Below the pieces are notes generated by a model. It did not search any database, had not been told where the DNA came from, and was given only the letters and a program-made list of their open reading frames with translations. The translations under genes were made by a program, and so were the position numbers. A DNA stretch of 48,455 nt from JAFLCM01 sp964510955 (GTDB lineage Bacteria; Planctomycetota; Phycisphaerae; Phycisphaerales; UBA1924): contig CAZEDW010000034.1 in assembly GCA_964510955.1 (NCBI GenBank), forward strand, positions 1-48,455, in the 5' to 3' direction. Positions 40,965-48,455 of the stretch are shown here, piece by piece (position 1 is the first letter of the stretch; each line of letters begins with the position of its first letter).

Positions 40965-41420
40965 TCACAGAACCAGGGGGCGCAGGACGAATCGTCCGGA
41001 GACCGCGTTTGGAAGCGGTTCTGGCGGGAGCGCGTCGGGCGATTCGGCGGTTGCCGTAGACCTTGAAGCCGGGGCCTGAGGGCGAAGCACCTGGCCGGAA
41101 CCGCGGAAGTTCCACAGGTCGGCGTCGCGCTTTTCCAGGGCAATTTCAATGCGGAGCGAATCGCCGGGGCGGACGAAGTTGCCGTACTTGAGGGCTCGCG
41201 CGCCGCCGAGGACAAGGCGGGGGGCGTCGGGGGCGACCGCGATGGCGAGGTGGCGAGCGGCCTGAACCATGGCCTCGAGCATGAATACCCCAGGCAACAC
41301 TGGGAAACCAGGGAAGTGGTCCTGGAGGTATTCCTCGGCGCTGGAGACGAGTTTCAGCGTGACGATCCGCCCGGAGGCGGGGTCGAGTTCCAGAACTTGG
41401 TCCACGAGATTGAAGCGCAT
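40965..41420 (-). CDS. FabZ-like 3-hydroxyacyl-ACP dehydratase
   Basis: A 151-residue single hotdog-fold protein of the FabA/FabZ group. The catalytic pair is seen as His 35 in DHFPGFPVLPGVFMLEAM and Glu 49 in the same motif, which forms the central helix. LKYGNFVRPGDSLRIEI in the second half is the usual beta strand pattern. Such enzymes dehydrate 3-hydroxyacyl-ACP in fatty acid synthesis. The last 40 residues, rich in Pro, Ala and Ser (LRPQAPASRSTATAESPDALPPE), are unusual, and the gene is not beside other fatty-acid genes, so it may serve a specialised lipid or be a second dehydratase. It is divergent from the zinc-ribbon gene 38 bases away. Confidence 0.85.
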   Translation of the reverse strand: MRFNLVDQVLELDPASGRIVTLKLVSSAEEYLQDHFPGFPVLPGVFMLEAMVQAARHLAIAVAPDAPRLVLGGARALKYGNFVRPGDSLRIEIALEKRDADLWNFRGSGQVLRPQAPASRSTATAESPDALPPEPLPNAVSGRFVLRPLVL

Positions 41421-41458
41421 CGACGGGCAGAATACCGGCGGGAGGGTGCTTTCGGGGG

Positions 41459-42328
41459 GTGACCGATTACCATGACGGCGTGACCGGGCGCATGTACTGC
41501 CGAGGGTGCTGCTATGACCTGACGGGGCTTGACGAGGCGCCCGGGGTGTCGAGCGTCCGGGGGCTCGGGAGCGGGGAGCACGCGTGCCCGGAGTGCGGGC
41601 GGCGGTTCGACTCGGGCAACGCGCGGTCGTGGCAGGCGTACCCGCACGGGAGGTTTGTGCAGGGGGCGGTTGCGGCGCTGCACTTTCTCGGGGGGCGGGG
41701 GGGCATGGCGATCGCGGCTTTCCTGATCGTGTGCATCGCGGTGTGGCAGACGTGGATACCGCGGCCGATGGCGCTGGATTTCTCGCGGATCGCCAGCGAG
41801 CGGTCGTGGAAGCTGTGGCACTGGATGGGAAAGGCGTACGGCGAGGACACCTACAACGTGGGTGGCTACCGGATGACCATGCGTTATTCGGCGGGCGAAG
41901 TCGTCTCGGTGGTGCGGCGCGGGCGCGAGGGCGGGGTTGAGTGGGTCATCGACGACCTGGGTGGTCAGCGCATGCGGCTGCGCACGCTGGTTCCGGGGGT
42001 TGAATACGGCGAGCTGATCTGGGGGCTGCGGCACATGCACGAGTGGCCGCGCTACGCGTGGTTTTTCAGGGCGTCGGGCCGGGGCAAGGGGTATGCGCCG
42101 GGCGAGTTTGAGGGAACGTGGGACGTACTGGCGGCGCGGCTGATGCGGCACTACGAGCAGCGGCTGCTGCCGATGCTGCGCGACGAGGAGAGCACGACGC
42201 TGTGGGTGCTGCCGGAGAACGGCGACCGGCTGACGCAGGTGAGTGTCGAGGAGGCGCGGGCGATGGGGCTGGCGCCGTCGACGACGGTTCCGGCTCCGGG
42301 CCGGGCGCTGCGGTTCGGCTCGCGGTGA
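41459..42328 (+). CDS. Zinc-ribbon membrane protein
   Basis: A 289-residue protein called from a GTG at 41459; an ATG at 41492 (MYCRGCCYDL) is an alternative start. It opens with a zinc ribbon (CRGCCYDLTGL...CPECGRRF; Cys 14, 17, 43, 46), then a membrane helix (about 80-98, GGMAIAAFLIVCIAVWQTW), then a soluble domain of about 190 residues without known motifs (RYSAGEVVSVVRRG, LPENGDRLTQVSVEEARAMG). The ribbon resembles that of the gene at 13590-14093. The function is unknown. Confidence 0.75.
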   Translation: MTDYHDGVTGRMYCRGCCYDLTGLDEAPGVSSVRGLGSGEHACPECGRRFDSGNARSWQAYPHGRFVQGAVAALHFLGGRGGMAIAAFLIVCIAVWQTWIPRPMALDFSRIASERSWKLWHWMGKAYGEDTYNVGGYRMTMRYSAGEVVSVVRRGREGGVEWVIDDLGGQRMRLRTLVPGVEYGELIWGLRHMHEWPRYAWFFRASGRGKGYAPGEFEGTWDVLAARLMRHYEQRLLPMLRDEESTTLWVLPENGDRLTQVSVEEARAMGLAPSTTVPAPGRALRFGSR

Positions 42329-42508
42329 GGCGGTGGTCGCGGCGGCCCGGGCATGGGCCGCGGGGGCGACGAAAAAATCTCTGGAATTAAGCTAGCCGAG
42401 TTGACCTGGGGAAACGCATGGCACCCGAGGCGCATGCCTCGGAACTAAATCCGAACACCTCTGTGGTTTCGGATGATCATCACCTCGGTCTGTCGCTGAG
42501 AAGAAGCC

Positions 42509-43534
42509 ATGAAAACACTCGCCCAACCCGCCCTCGCGGCGGCGCTGGCTGTCATTGCCGGCGCTGCGTCCCCGACGCTCGCACGTCCCTCGGTTTTCGG
42601 CGGCGGCGTGATCGTTGATCGTGACCCGCAGAACGACGTGATCTCCTTTAACGCTCCGTTCCTGAACACAACGGTGAGCCGCGCGAGGGCCGGGGTGTGC
42701 AGGTTCAACGCCGGCGACGTGACGGACTTCTTCGCGTACCAGTTGCCGGCGATGTCGGGCGTGACGGTCATGACGGTTCCGCTGTCGTCGCCGTCGGGAG
42801 GGCCGTGCCTGGTGCCCGCGACGTACCTTCTGCTGGAAAACTCTGACGGCTCCATTCAGCACGTGTCCACCGGCGCCGGCGGAACGGATCAGTTCGGCAA
42901 CGTTGACAACTCTGGCGGCTCGGTGGCGCGGGTTCGCCCCGCGGCGGGGGGCAGCCAGCGCATCCGGATCGATTCGCTGCAAACCGGGGACTACGGCCTG
43001 CTCGTCTCGGTGTACACCGGGACAGACGTCGACTTCGAGGAGCAGGAGCCGAACAACGGCGCGGCGTTCGCGCTCGTGCTCGGCGTGAGCGTCGGAGGTC
43101 CGATGATCGGGACCGGGACGCTTACAGCCGGCGACGGCGACATGTACGCGGTCGACATGAAGCGAGGCCAGACGCTCGCCGCGGTGACCACGCCCGTCGA
43201 GAACTTCCCCAATGAGTTCTCAACACCCGATACCGTGCTCGAGGTATACGCCACGAACGGGGGGACAATGCTGTGCAGCAGCGACGACGCGGGCAACGAT
43301 CAGACTCTTGACACTCGAGGCTCCGCGGTGCGCTACCGGGCGCCGGCGGACGGGCGTTACTTCGTCCGCGTGCGAGGGTTCAACTCGGCCACCGTTGGCA
43401 AGTACGCGCTGACGGTCGGGCTGTTCGCTCCGCCCGCCGGCGGTGAGTGCCCCGCCGATCAGAACGGTGACGGCATTGTGAATACCAATGACCTGACGTT
43501 CTTTCTGAGCAAGTTCGGCACGGCCTGCCCGTAA
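42509..43534 (+). CDS. Exported PPC-domain protein with single-repeat dockerin
   Basis: A 341-residue secreted protein: signal peptide (about 1-25, ending TLAR), a first domain of about 145 residues starting SVFGGGVIVDRDPQND, then a bacterial pre-peptidase C-terminal (PPC) domain (about 172-310) with the hallmark FEEQEPNNGAAFAL and GDGDMYAVDMKRGQTL, and a C-terminal tail with a single EF-hand-like dockerin repeat, CPADQNGDGIVNTNDLTFFL, between Cys residues. Other dockerin proteins here have two repeats. It is a paralogue of the next gene, a tandem duplication. Confidence 0.85.
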   Translation: MKTLAQPALAAALAVIAGAASPTLARPSVFGGGVIVDRDPQNDVISFNAPFLNTTVSRARAGVCRFNAGDVTDFFAYQLPAMSGVTVMTVPLSSPSGGPCLVPATYLLLENSDGSIQHVSTGAGGTDQFGNVDNSGGSVARVRPAAGGSQRIRIDSLQTGDYGLLVSVYTGTDVDFEEQEPNNGAAFALVLGVSVGGPMIGTGTLTAGDGDMYAVDMKRGQTLAAVTTPVENFPNEFSTPDTVLEVYATNGGTMLCSSDDAGNDQTLDTRGSAVRYRAPADGRYFVRVRGFNSATVGKYALTVGLFAPPAGGECPADQNGDGIVNTNDLTFFLSKFGTACP

Positions 43535-43641
43535 CCGGCCTGGACACAGTCTCGGTTCAACGATCGATCACGCCGTGGCGACGGCTCGCCGAGCCGCCCG
43601 CGGACATCTCACGCTCTCACGATCAAAGGGAAATGCAAATC

Positions 43642-44685
43642 ATGAACGCTCGCAACTGTCTGACGCTTCCTCGGTGGCTCTGTGTGCTTGCCGGCGCCGC
43701 GCTGGCCGCAACGTCGCTCGCTCGCCCGGCGGTTTTCGGCGGCGGTGTGATCGTTGACCGTGACCCGCAGAACGACACCATCGCCAACGGGCTGGTGTTC
43801 GCGGTGACGAACACCAGCATCGCTCGTGCGGGCGTATGCACGCTCGGGCCCTCTGACTTCGTTGACAGGCACCCGCTGACGGTGCCCGCGGGGGCCGTGC
43901 TGTCGGCGATGACCGTCCCGCTCACGGGGACCCTCGGCGTGGACGCGGTGTCCGACACCGAGCTGTCGATCTATGGCGAGTCGTCCGGCGTCACGTACGC
44001 CGACAACGACGACGCCGGCACAGACCAGACGGGCACCACGGAAAACTCCGTCGGCTCTGTTGCGCGGGCGGTGGCGCCCAGCGCGGGCACCTACGAGCTC
44101 GCGGTGTCCAACGTGCTCACGGCGTATCCCACCAACTCGTACGGCGTCCTGGTTTCGGTGTACACCGGTGAAGGGCTGAGCTTCGAGGAGCAGGAGCCCA
44201 ACAACGGGCCGGCGTTCCCGCTGGTGCTCGGGCTGGGGCTGGGTGGTCCGATGGTCGGCACCGGCACGCTGACCTCGGGCGACGTCGACTACTACGCGGT
44301 GGACATGCGCCGGGGCGAGACCCTCGCCGCGATGACCACGCCGGTGCAGGGGATTCCCAACGCCCTCAACAGCCCGGACACGGTGCTCGAGGTGATCGGG
44401 ACCAACGGGGCCACGGTGCTGTGCGCCAACGATGACGCGGGCACCGACTCGACCGCGGGCAGCACGCGCGGGTCCGCCGTGAGGTTCAGGGCGCCGTCGG
44501 ACGGGCGGTATTTCCTGCGGGTCAAGGGGTTCAACGCCGCGGCCACGGGCAAGTACGCGCTCACGGCGGGCTTGTTCGCCCCGCCGGCGGGCAGCGAGTG
44601 TCCGGCGGATCTGAACGGCGACGGGTTCGTGAATACCAACGACCTGACGCTGTTCCTGAGCAAGTTCGGGACTGCGTGCCCGTGA
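43642..44685 (+). CDS. Exported PPC-domain protein with single-repeat dockerin (paralogue)
   Basis: This 347-residue protein repeats the layout of its upstream neighbour: signal peptide, a first domain starting AVFGGGVIVDRDPQND, a PPC domain (FEEQEPNNGPAFPL, DVDYYAVDMRRGETL) and a single dockerin repeat, CPADLNGDGFVNTNDLTLFL, ending FGTACP. The first domain is the most diverged part. AAAGGG precedes the ATG at 43642 by 11 bases; an ATG at 43633 is too close to it. It is convergent with the next gene, 71 bases away, without a clear terminator. Confidence 0.85.
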   Translation: MNARNCLTLPRWLCVLAGAALAATSLARPAVFGGGVIVDRDPQNDTIANGLVFAVTNTSIARAGVCTLGPSDFVDRHPLTVPAGAVLSAMTVPLTGTLGVDAVSDTELSIYGESSGVTYADNDDAGTDQTGTTENSVGSVARAVAPSAGTYELAVSNVLTAYPTNSYGVLVSVYTGEGLSFEEQEPNNGPAFPLVLGLGLGGPMVGTGTLTSGDVDYYAVDMRRGETLAAMTTPVQGIPNALNSPDTVLEVIGTNGATVLCANDDAGTDSTAGSTRGSAVRFRAPSDGRYFLRVKGFNAAATGKYALTAGLFAPPAGSECPADLNGDGFVNTNDLTLFLSKFGTACP

Positions 44686-44756
44686 CGTCACCTTGGGGGC
44701 GCGGAAGGCGCGGGGTTTGCCGTGAATCGTCCGGGCGTCGGCGCCGGTGGCGGGAG

Positions 44757-45392
44757 TCATCGGCGCCGACGCGCGATCAGGGGGGCGCAACTGAGGATCG
44801 GCAGCAGCGCCGGAGCGGGCACGACCAGCTCGAACGCGAGATCGGATTGCGCGGCGTTCCAGGGGATGCCGAAGTCGGGGTACTCGTACGCGGTGCGGTT
44901 GTCGCCGGCGCCGCTGGTGTACCACACCCAGCCGCTGCCGATGTTGCTGATGCTGATCCAGAGGTTGGAGTTGGCGGGGAGGCTGACGGCGAAGGGCGCC
45001 TTGTACTGGAACATGGTGTCGTCGAGGTTGTCGGTGAGGCCGATGTCGGTTCGGGAAATCTGGGCCCACGGGATGACCGTGGTGCTCAGGAGAATCCCGG
45101 GGATGGTCGGCGTGGTCCCCGCGGCGGCGTCTCGGAAGATGCGGACCTGGAAGCTCTCGCTGGAGGCGGGCGGGCCGGAGAACACGCCGCCCCACCAATG
45201 GAGCTCGGTGATCGTCGCGGCGGTGCTGAGGCGGAAGTTGTCGGCGCTGCGGACGACAAGCGAGTTGGAACCCGCGCCTGAGAATCCCGATGGCTGCGGC
45301 GGCTGGCTGAACGGCTGGCGCGCCAGCGCCGGGGTCGATGCGGTCAGGCTGGCGGCGGCGCACGAGATAACGTGGAGCAAGAAGCGGTGCAT
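44757..45392 (-). CDS. Exported protein with PAP...RRRR sorting tail
   Basis: A 211-residue exported protein: signal peptide (about 1-24, ending PALA), a beta-rich body (SADNFRLSTAATITELHWWGG, FQVRIFRDAAAGTTP, NLWISISNIGSGWVWY) typical of PEP-CTERM-type surface proteins, and a C-terminal sorting tail VPAPALLPILSCAPLIARRRR with the hydrophobic helix and Arg cluster. AGGAGGT stands 5 bases before the ATG. It is divergent from the next gene, which has the same kind of tail. The function is unknown. Confidence 0.78.
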   Translation of the reverse strand: MHRFLLHVISCAAASLTASTPALARQPFSQPPQPSGFSGAGSNSLVVRSADNFRLSTAATITELHWWGGVFSGPPASSESFQVRIFRDAAAGTTPTIPGILLSTTVIPWAQISRTDIGLTDNLDDTMFQYKAPFAVSLPANSNLWISISNIGSGWVWYTSGAGDNRTAYEYPDFGIPWNAAQSDLAFELVVPAPALLPILSCAPLIARRRR

Positions 45393-45745
45393 TCGTACCT
45401 CCTGAGGTTGCGCGCCCGGGGCGTCCTGCGTCCCCGGGGCTCGACGTGTCGAGCGTCGGTCGTCTCAGGCCTGTGCGGGTTCCGGCGGATCGCCCGGGGT
45501 CCGTGCGGTAATCGCCGGCGGACGCGCCCGTTGGGACCGCGGTCGCGCCGCGGCGGCCTTGATAAGGGGCCTGGCGCGCTTGTATGGGGTCGCGTTGCGG
45601 TTGATGCCAGCCATTCTTCGCGCGCGGGGACCGAGCGAAGCGTTGGAATCGTTCGAGACTTGAACAAGTTGGTTGAACCGGGGTGATGGATGGGGTAGGT
45701 TGTGGGTGCGGGCGAGCACAGCGCCCCCAACCCTGAGGAGTCAGC
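45393..45745. other. Non-coding divergent gap
   Basis: About 350 bases between divergent PAP-tail genes. It carries a candidate promoter for the plus-strand gene (45673-45701) and the ribosome binding site of the minus-strand gene. I see no gene in it. Confidence 0.5.
45673..45701 (+). promoter_or_regulatory. Candidate sigma-70-type promoter
   Basis: TTGAAC (45673-45678), 17 bases, then TAGGTT (45696-45701), about 45 bases before the ATG of the next gene, whose GAGGAG ribosome binding site follows. Confidence 0.45.
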
Positions 45746-46528
45746 ATGATCAACCTTTCCATGGTCGCGCGGGTGTTCTGCGTTGGTGTCGCCGCCTCGA
45801 CCGCTGGCGCGGCGGTGCGGTCGTACGAGGGCTTTGACTACACGGCTGGTCAGGGGCTGCACGCCAAGGCGGGGGGGACGGGTTGGTCGATCCCGTGGCA
45901 GGCCGCGGCCGCCAACAGCACTGTGGCCGGCCCGGGGCTGACGCACCCGGGGGCCACGCCGGTGGTGGGCAACACGGTGGCGCTGACGACCGGCACGGCG
46001 CTGCGGTACTTCGTGCAGGACATCGACCCGTCGAGCACGGAGTTCTGGTGCTCGGTGCTGATGCGCCGGAGCGATCAGAACTCGGGCGGGTCGTTCCGGT
46101 TCGTGGGGCCGACGGGGACGGAGACGACGTACGGGTTGATCGTGTCGTTCACGGGTGTGAACGCGCCGGTGTTTGTGGCGCAAGTAACGGGCGGGAACGC
46201 GTCACCGGTGGCATCGGGGCGCACGCTGGCGCCGGGCGTCACGGACCTGTATGTGATGCACGTTGTTCCGCTGGGCGCGAACTACCGGGTGGACCTCCTG
46301 GTGAACCCGACGCTCCAGTCGCAGGGCGTGGCGGCGAGCCTGACGATCCCCGCGACAACGGTGTTCCGCGGCGTGGCGCTGGGGGGCCAGAGCAACTCGA
46401 CGGCGTTCAGCTATGACGAGGTGCGGGTGGGTGATGTGCTCGCGGACGTGACGAATATCCCGGCGCCGGGTCTGATCGGCGTGCTGGGTGCGGCCGCGGT
46501 GCTCGGTGCTCGGCGCCGGCGCTCGTAG
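45746..46528 (+). CDS. Exported protein with PAP...RRRR sorting tail
   Basis: A 260-residue exported protein: signal peptide (about 1-23), a beta-rich body like LamG/concanavalin-type surface proteins (SYEGFDYTAGQGLHAKAGGTGW, FRFVGPTGTETTYGLIV, FSYDEVRVGDVLADV), and the tail IPAPGLIGVLGAAAVLGARRRR. GAGGAG stands 5 bases before the ATG. The opening Y-E-G-F-D-Y and closing Y-D-E-[VI]-R-[VI] motifs resemble a family of PEP-CTERM proteins, known to me by pattern only. The function is unknown. Confidence 0.8.
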   Translation: MINLSMVARVFCVGVAASTAGAAVRSYEGFDYTAGQGLHAKAGGTGWSIPWQAAAANSTVAGPGLTHPGATPVVGNTVALTTGTALRYFVQDIDPSSTEFWCSVLMRRSDQNSGGSFRFVGPTGTETTYGLIVSFTGVNAPVFVAQVTGGNASPVASGRTLAPGVTDLYVMHVVPLGANYRVDLLVNPTLQSQGVAASLTIPATTVFRGVALGGQSNSTAFSYDEVRVGDVLADVTNIPAPGLIGVLGAAAVLGARRRRS

Positions 46529-46536
46529 AGCGGGCG

Positions 46537-46572
46537 CAAAGAAACGACCCCTCGCACGGTGGCGAGGGGTCG
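46537..46572 (-). terminator. Intrinsic terminator
   Basis: A perfect 11-bp stem CGACCCCTCGC/GCGAGGGGTCG (46545-46555, 46562-46572) with a 6-base loop is followed on the minus strand by TTTCTTTG. It ends the minus-strand gene 46608-47399 and may also stop the converging plus-strand gene. Confidence 0.8.
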
Positions 46573-46607
46573 CGGTTGGTCGGAGGAATTTGGAGTAATC
46601 GACGGCC

Positions 46608-47399
46608 TCAGGCGCGGCGGCGGCGGATCGCGGCGACGCCGGCCAGGGCGAGCATCCCGGCGCTCGCCGGGGCGGGGACGGTCCCGGCCTGGATGTCGAT
46701 GGAGTTGTGCGGGATGGTGAAGTTCAGCGTGTCGTCGGGACCCTGGCCGGTCCAGTCGAAGTAGATCTCGACGCCCCAGAAGATGCCGGTGGCGGCGGAG
46801 ATGTCGGCGCCGAAGCGGTCAACGAAGGCGAAGCCGAGGCCGTAGCCACCCGGCTCGAACGGGTCGAAGCCGGTCGAGCTGCCGACGCCGGTGACGAAGT
46901 TGCCCTGGGCGTCGGAGAGCAGGAAGAACGTCTGCACGCGGTAGATGTCGAGCTGGCCGCCGGAGAAATCGAAGCCGAACTGGAAGGTGGTCTGGACGAC
47001 GTCGTCGGGGTGCTGCCAGGCGGCGCCGTCGATGGTCCCGCCGCCGTAGTTGGTGAAGCGGTTGCCGCGGAGGACTGACGACTCGCCGCGGGTGGGGGGG
47101 TTGGGGGTGCCGATGTAGGTATCGCCGGTGAGGCCGAAGGTGTGCGCGTCCTCGCCGGGGGAATAAAGCTTGAGGCCGTTGCTCAGCGACTCAGCGGCGA
47201 CGTTGGGGGTGATGCTGTCATAGTTCTGAACGTCGGGCTGGTTGTCGCTGTTGTAGATGCCGTGCTGGAGCTGGCTGAAGCCGTAGGTCCAGGTGGTGTC
47301 GGGCGTGGCCGAGGCCAGGCCGGCCAGCGACAGCAAGCCCGCGGCGACGATTGACAGACGGATGGCGGGCGCGAGCGCCCCGGTGTTCGACAACTGCAT
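46608..47399 (-). CDS. Exported protein with PAP...RRRR sorting tail
   Basis: A 263-residue exported protein: signal peptide (about 1-31, ending ASA), a beta-rich body (TWTYGFSQLQHGIYNSDN, DIYRVQTFFLLSDAQGNF, GIFWGVEIYFDWTG) and the tail VPAPASAGMLALAGVAAIRRRR. GAGGAG stands 6 bases before the ATG. The body resembles surface proteins with no assigned function. This is the third PAP-tail gene in a row after the dockerin pair. Confidence 0.78.
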   Translation of the reverse strand: MQLSNTGALAPAIRLSIVAAGLLSLAGLASATPDTTWTYGFSQLQHGIYNSDNQPDVQNYDSITPNVAAESLSNGLKLYSPGEDAHTFGLTGDTYIGTPNPPTRGESSVLRGNRFTNYGGGTIDGAAWQHPDDVVQTTFQFGFDFSGGQLDIYRVQTFFLLSDAQGNFVTGVGSSTGFDPFEPGGYGLGFAFVDRFGADISAATGIFWGVEIYFDWTGQGPDDTLNFTIPHNSIDIQAGTVPAPASAGMLALAGVAAIRRRRA

Positions 47400-47606
47400 C
47401 TTGAACTCCTCTGGTTCCTGTGCGGGCCGATCGCGCGGTGCGCGGGCGGCGGATTCGTCTTTCTAATGTACTCCCGATTGGCGGCAGGGCCAGCGGAAAA
47501 ACCCAACAGCCGATAATCACAGCCTCTGCGTCTTCGCAGTCCGAGCCACGTCAAATATGCAATCGTGATCCAAGGCCTTTACAGGCGATGGAGTTCCGGA
47601 CACCAT

Positions 47607-47620
47607 GGTTGCATGCAACC
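47607..47620. repeat. 14-bp palindrome over a start codon
   Basis: GGTTGCATGCAACC is a perfect palindrome that contains the ATG at 47613 of the next gene. It could be an operator or a coincidence. Confidence 0.35.
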
Positions 47621-48155
47621 GAATCCGCCGTTTCAAACTCCTCCGGCTCGAGCTCAGACCAATGGCTGGGGCGTGGCGGGGTTCGTGGTTTCGCTCGTGG
47701 GATTTCTGGGCTCTTGCCTCGGCGGTGCGATCCTGTGCCCGCTGGGGCTGATCTTCTCGATCATCGGCGTGCGGCGCGAGCCGCGGGGGCTGGCGATCGC
47801 GGGGATCGTGCTGGGAGCGCTCGGCAGCGTGTGGGCTGTGGTGGCGATGCTGATCTTCGGGACGCTGACCGCGGGGTGCCTGGGGCTGGCGATGAGCCAG
47901 GTGCCGAACATCATCGCCATCAACGAGGCGTCACAGGGAGTTCAGAAGTACTACAAGGAAAAGGGACAGTTGCCGGCGTCGCTCGACGAGGTGGCGGCGG
48001 CCGTGCCGGGGACCCCGACCAAGGGCAAAGATGGGACGGCGATCGTGTACACGGTGGATGATGCGCACTCGTTCACGCTGCGGCTGCCGGGGCCGGACGG
48101 GGCGATGAACACGAAGGATGACATTGTGACGCGGGGGGACGTGGGCAAACAATGA
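47613..48155 (+). CDS. DUF4190-like membrane protein with pseudopilin-like tail
   Basis: I start at the ATG at 47613; the frame is open to 47565. The 180-residue protein has two or three membrane segments (about 20-52 and 60-95; GWGVAGFVVSLVGFLG, GLIFSIIGVRREPRGLAIAGIVLG) as in DUF4190-type proteins. After it comes a C-terminal domain (about 105-180) like the globular part of GspG-type pseudopilins: VQKYYKEKGQLPASLDE, then FTLRLPGPDGAMNTKDDIV, which resembles the calcium-binding loop G-P-D-G...D-D-I. The N-terminal pseudopilin helix is absent. A membrane-anchored secretion-related or sensor protein is possible. Confidence 0.72.
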   Translation: MQPNPPFQTPPARAQTNGWGVAGFVVSLVGFLGSCLGGAILCPLGLIFSIIGVRREPRGLAIAGIVLGALGSVWAVVAMLIFGTLTAGCLGLAMSQVPNIIAINEASQGVQKYYKEKGQLPASLDEVAAAVPGTPTKGKDGTAIVYTVDDAHSFTLRLPGPDGAMNTKDDIVTRGDVGKQ

Positions 48156-48245
48156 GCGGCTCGATGGGATCGGATGCGCGGGAGCGGCGCGGGTGTACGC
48201 GCCTGGTGTGCGGGGTGCAGGCGGCCAACCGAGCGGAGTCTGACG

Positions 48246-48455
48246 ATGCCGAGTGCGAGATCGAAACCGAAAGCGCCGGTGAAGAAGCCCCGCGGTGAGG
48301 GGGCGGGCGATTGGCGGGACCAGACCCTGGCCCGGGTGCGGGCGATGATCGTGGCCGCGGTGCCCTCGATCGTCGAGGAGCGGAAGTGGAAGAAGCCTTC
48401 CAACGGGATGAGGGGCGTTCCGGTGTGGTCGTGCGCCGGGACCGGGCGGGGCGGG
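48246..48455 (+). CDS. DUF1801-like protein, cut by the window end
   Basis: From an ATG at 48246 the frame stays open to the last base, 70 codons. After a basic N-terminus (SKPKAPVKKPRG) it reads WRDQTLARVRAMIVAAVPSI, then EERKWKKPSNGMRGVPVWS, which is the pattern of the DUF1801/YdhG-type family. The rest of the gene lies outside the window. The function of the family is unknown. Confidence 0.72.
   Translation, partial: MPSARSKPKAPVKKPRGEGAGDWRDQTLARVRAMIVAAVPSIVEERKWKKPSNGMRGVPVWSCAGTGRGG

Noticed and set aside
1..48455. tRNA, rRNA, CRISPR, prophage or insertion sequence
   Set aside because: I looked for tRNA arm motifs, regular spacer arrays, transposase motifs and integrase genes on both strands and recognised none; short RNA genes may still be missed by eye.

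Overview
The window is GC-rich bacterial chromosome that reads as a planctomycete of the Phycisphaerae/Phycisphaerales type. This is inferred from the gene content: exported proteins ending in cysteine-bracketed dockerin repeats, others ending in a V/I-P-A-P...RRRR sorting tail, an ECF sigma factor followed by giant Ser/Thr kinases with WD40 propellers, a tricorn-like protease, and small membrane proteins with a CGYDL/CPECG zinc ribbon. No rRNA, tRNA, CRISPR array, prophage or insertion sequence was recognised.

Left part (1-17 kb), mostly housekeeping. After a non-coding edge come an NTF2/SnoaL-like protein and a minus-strand run made of a heterodimeric ABC exporter (two half-transporters with a GTGA overlap) and a secreted tricorn-type S41 protease, closed by a clear intrinsic terminator. 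Then follow a LEA-type lipoprotein, queE, an iscS-iscU pair, a PilZ/pseudo-receiver/HPt signalling protein with a decayed partial copy behind it, a zinc-ribbon membrane protein, serA and a cardiolipin synthase.

Middle part (17-32.5 kb). A sorted surface protein with a textbook promoter and terminator is followed by a minus-strand module of an ECF sigma factor and two tandem paralogous receptor-like kinases coupled by an ATGA overlap. A single-domain globin is divergent from the sigma gene. Then come four exported proteins on the plus strand: a right-handed beta-helix protein, a W-G-E-N repeat protein, and two HAF-like repeat proteins. The last three end in dockerins.

Right part (32.5-48.5 kb). 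It holds a CtpA-like protease, a secreted amidohydrolase, another dockerin protein, a polytopic membrane protein, lexA with an upstream overlapping ORF and a near-perfect SOS-box palindrome, a FabZ-like dehydratase, a zinc-ribbon protein, two tandem PPC-domain dockerin paralogues, three PAP-tail surface proteins, a DUF4190-like membrane protein with a pseudopilin-like tail, and a DUF1801-like gene cut by the window end.

The most interesting points are: an 87-bp composite palindromic element inserted exactly in frame in the TMD-NBD linker of an ABC transporter; an unknown ORF behind a candidate SOS box and overlapping lexA; a PilZ protein with a Glu-substituted receiver and an intact HPt domain, next to a relic of itself; the sigma-kinase-kinase module; and two different C-terminal sorting signals used side by side. 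All start sites, promoters and terminators were judged by eye from the sequence.
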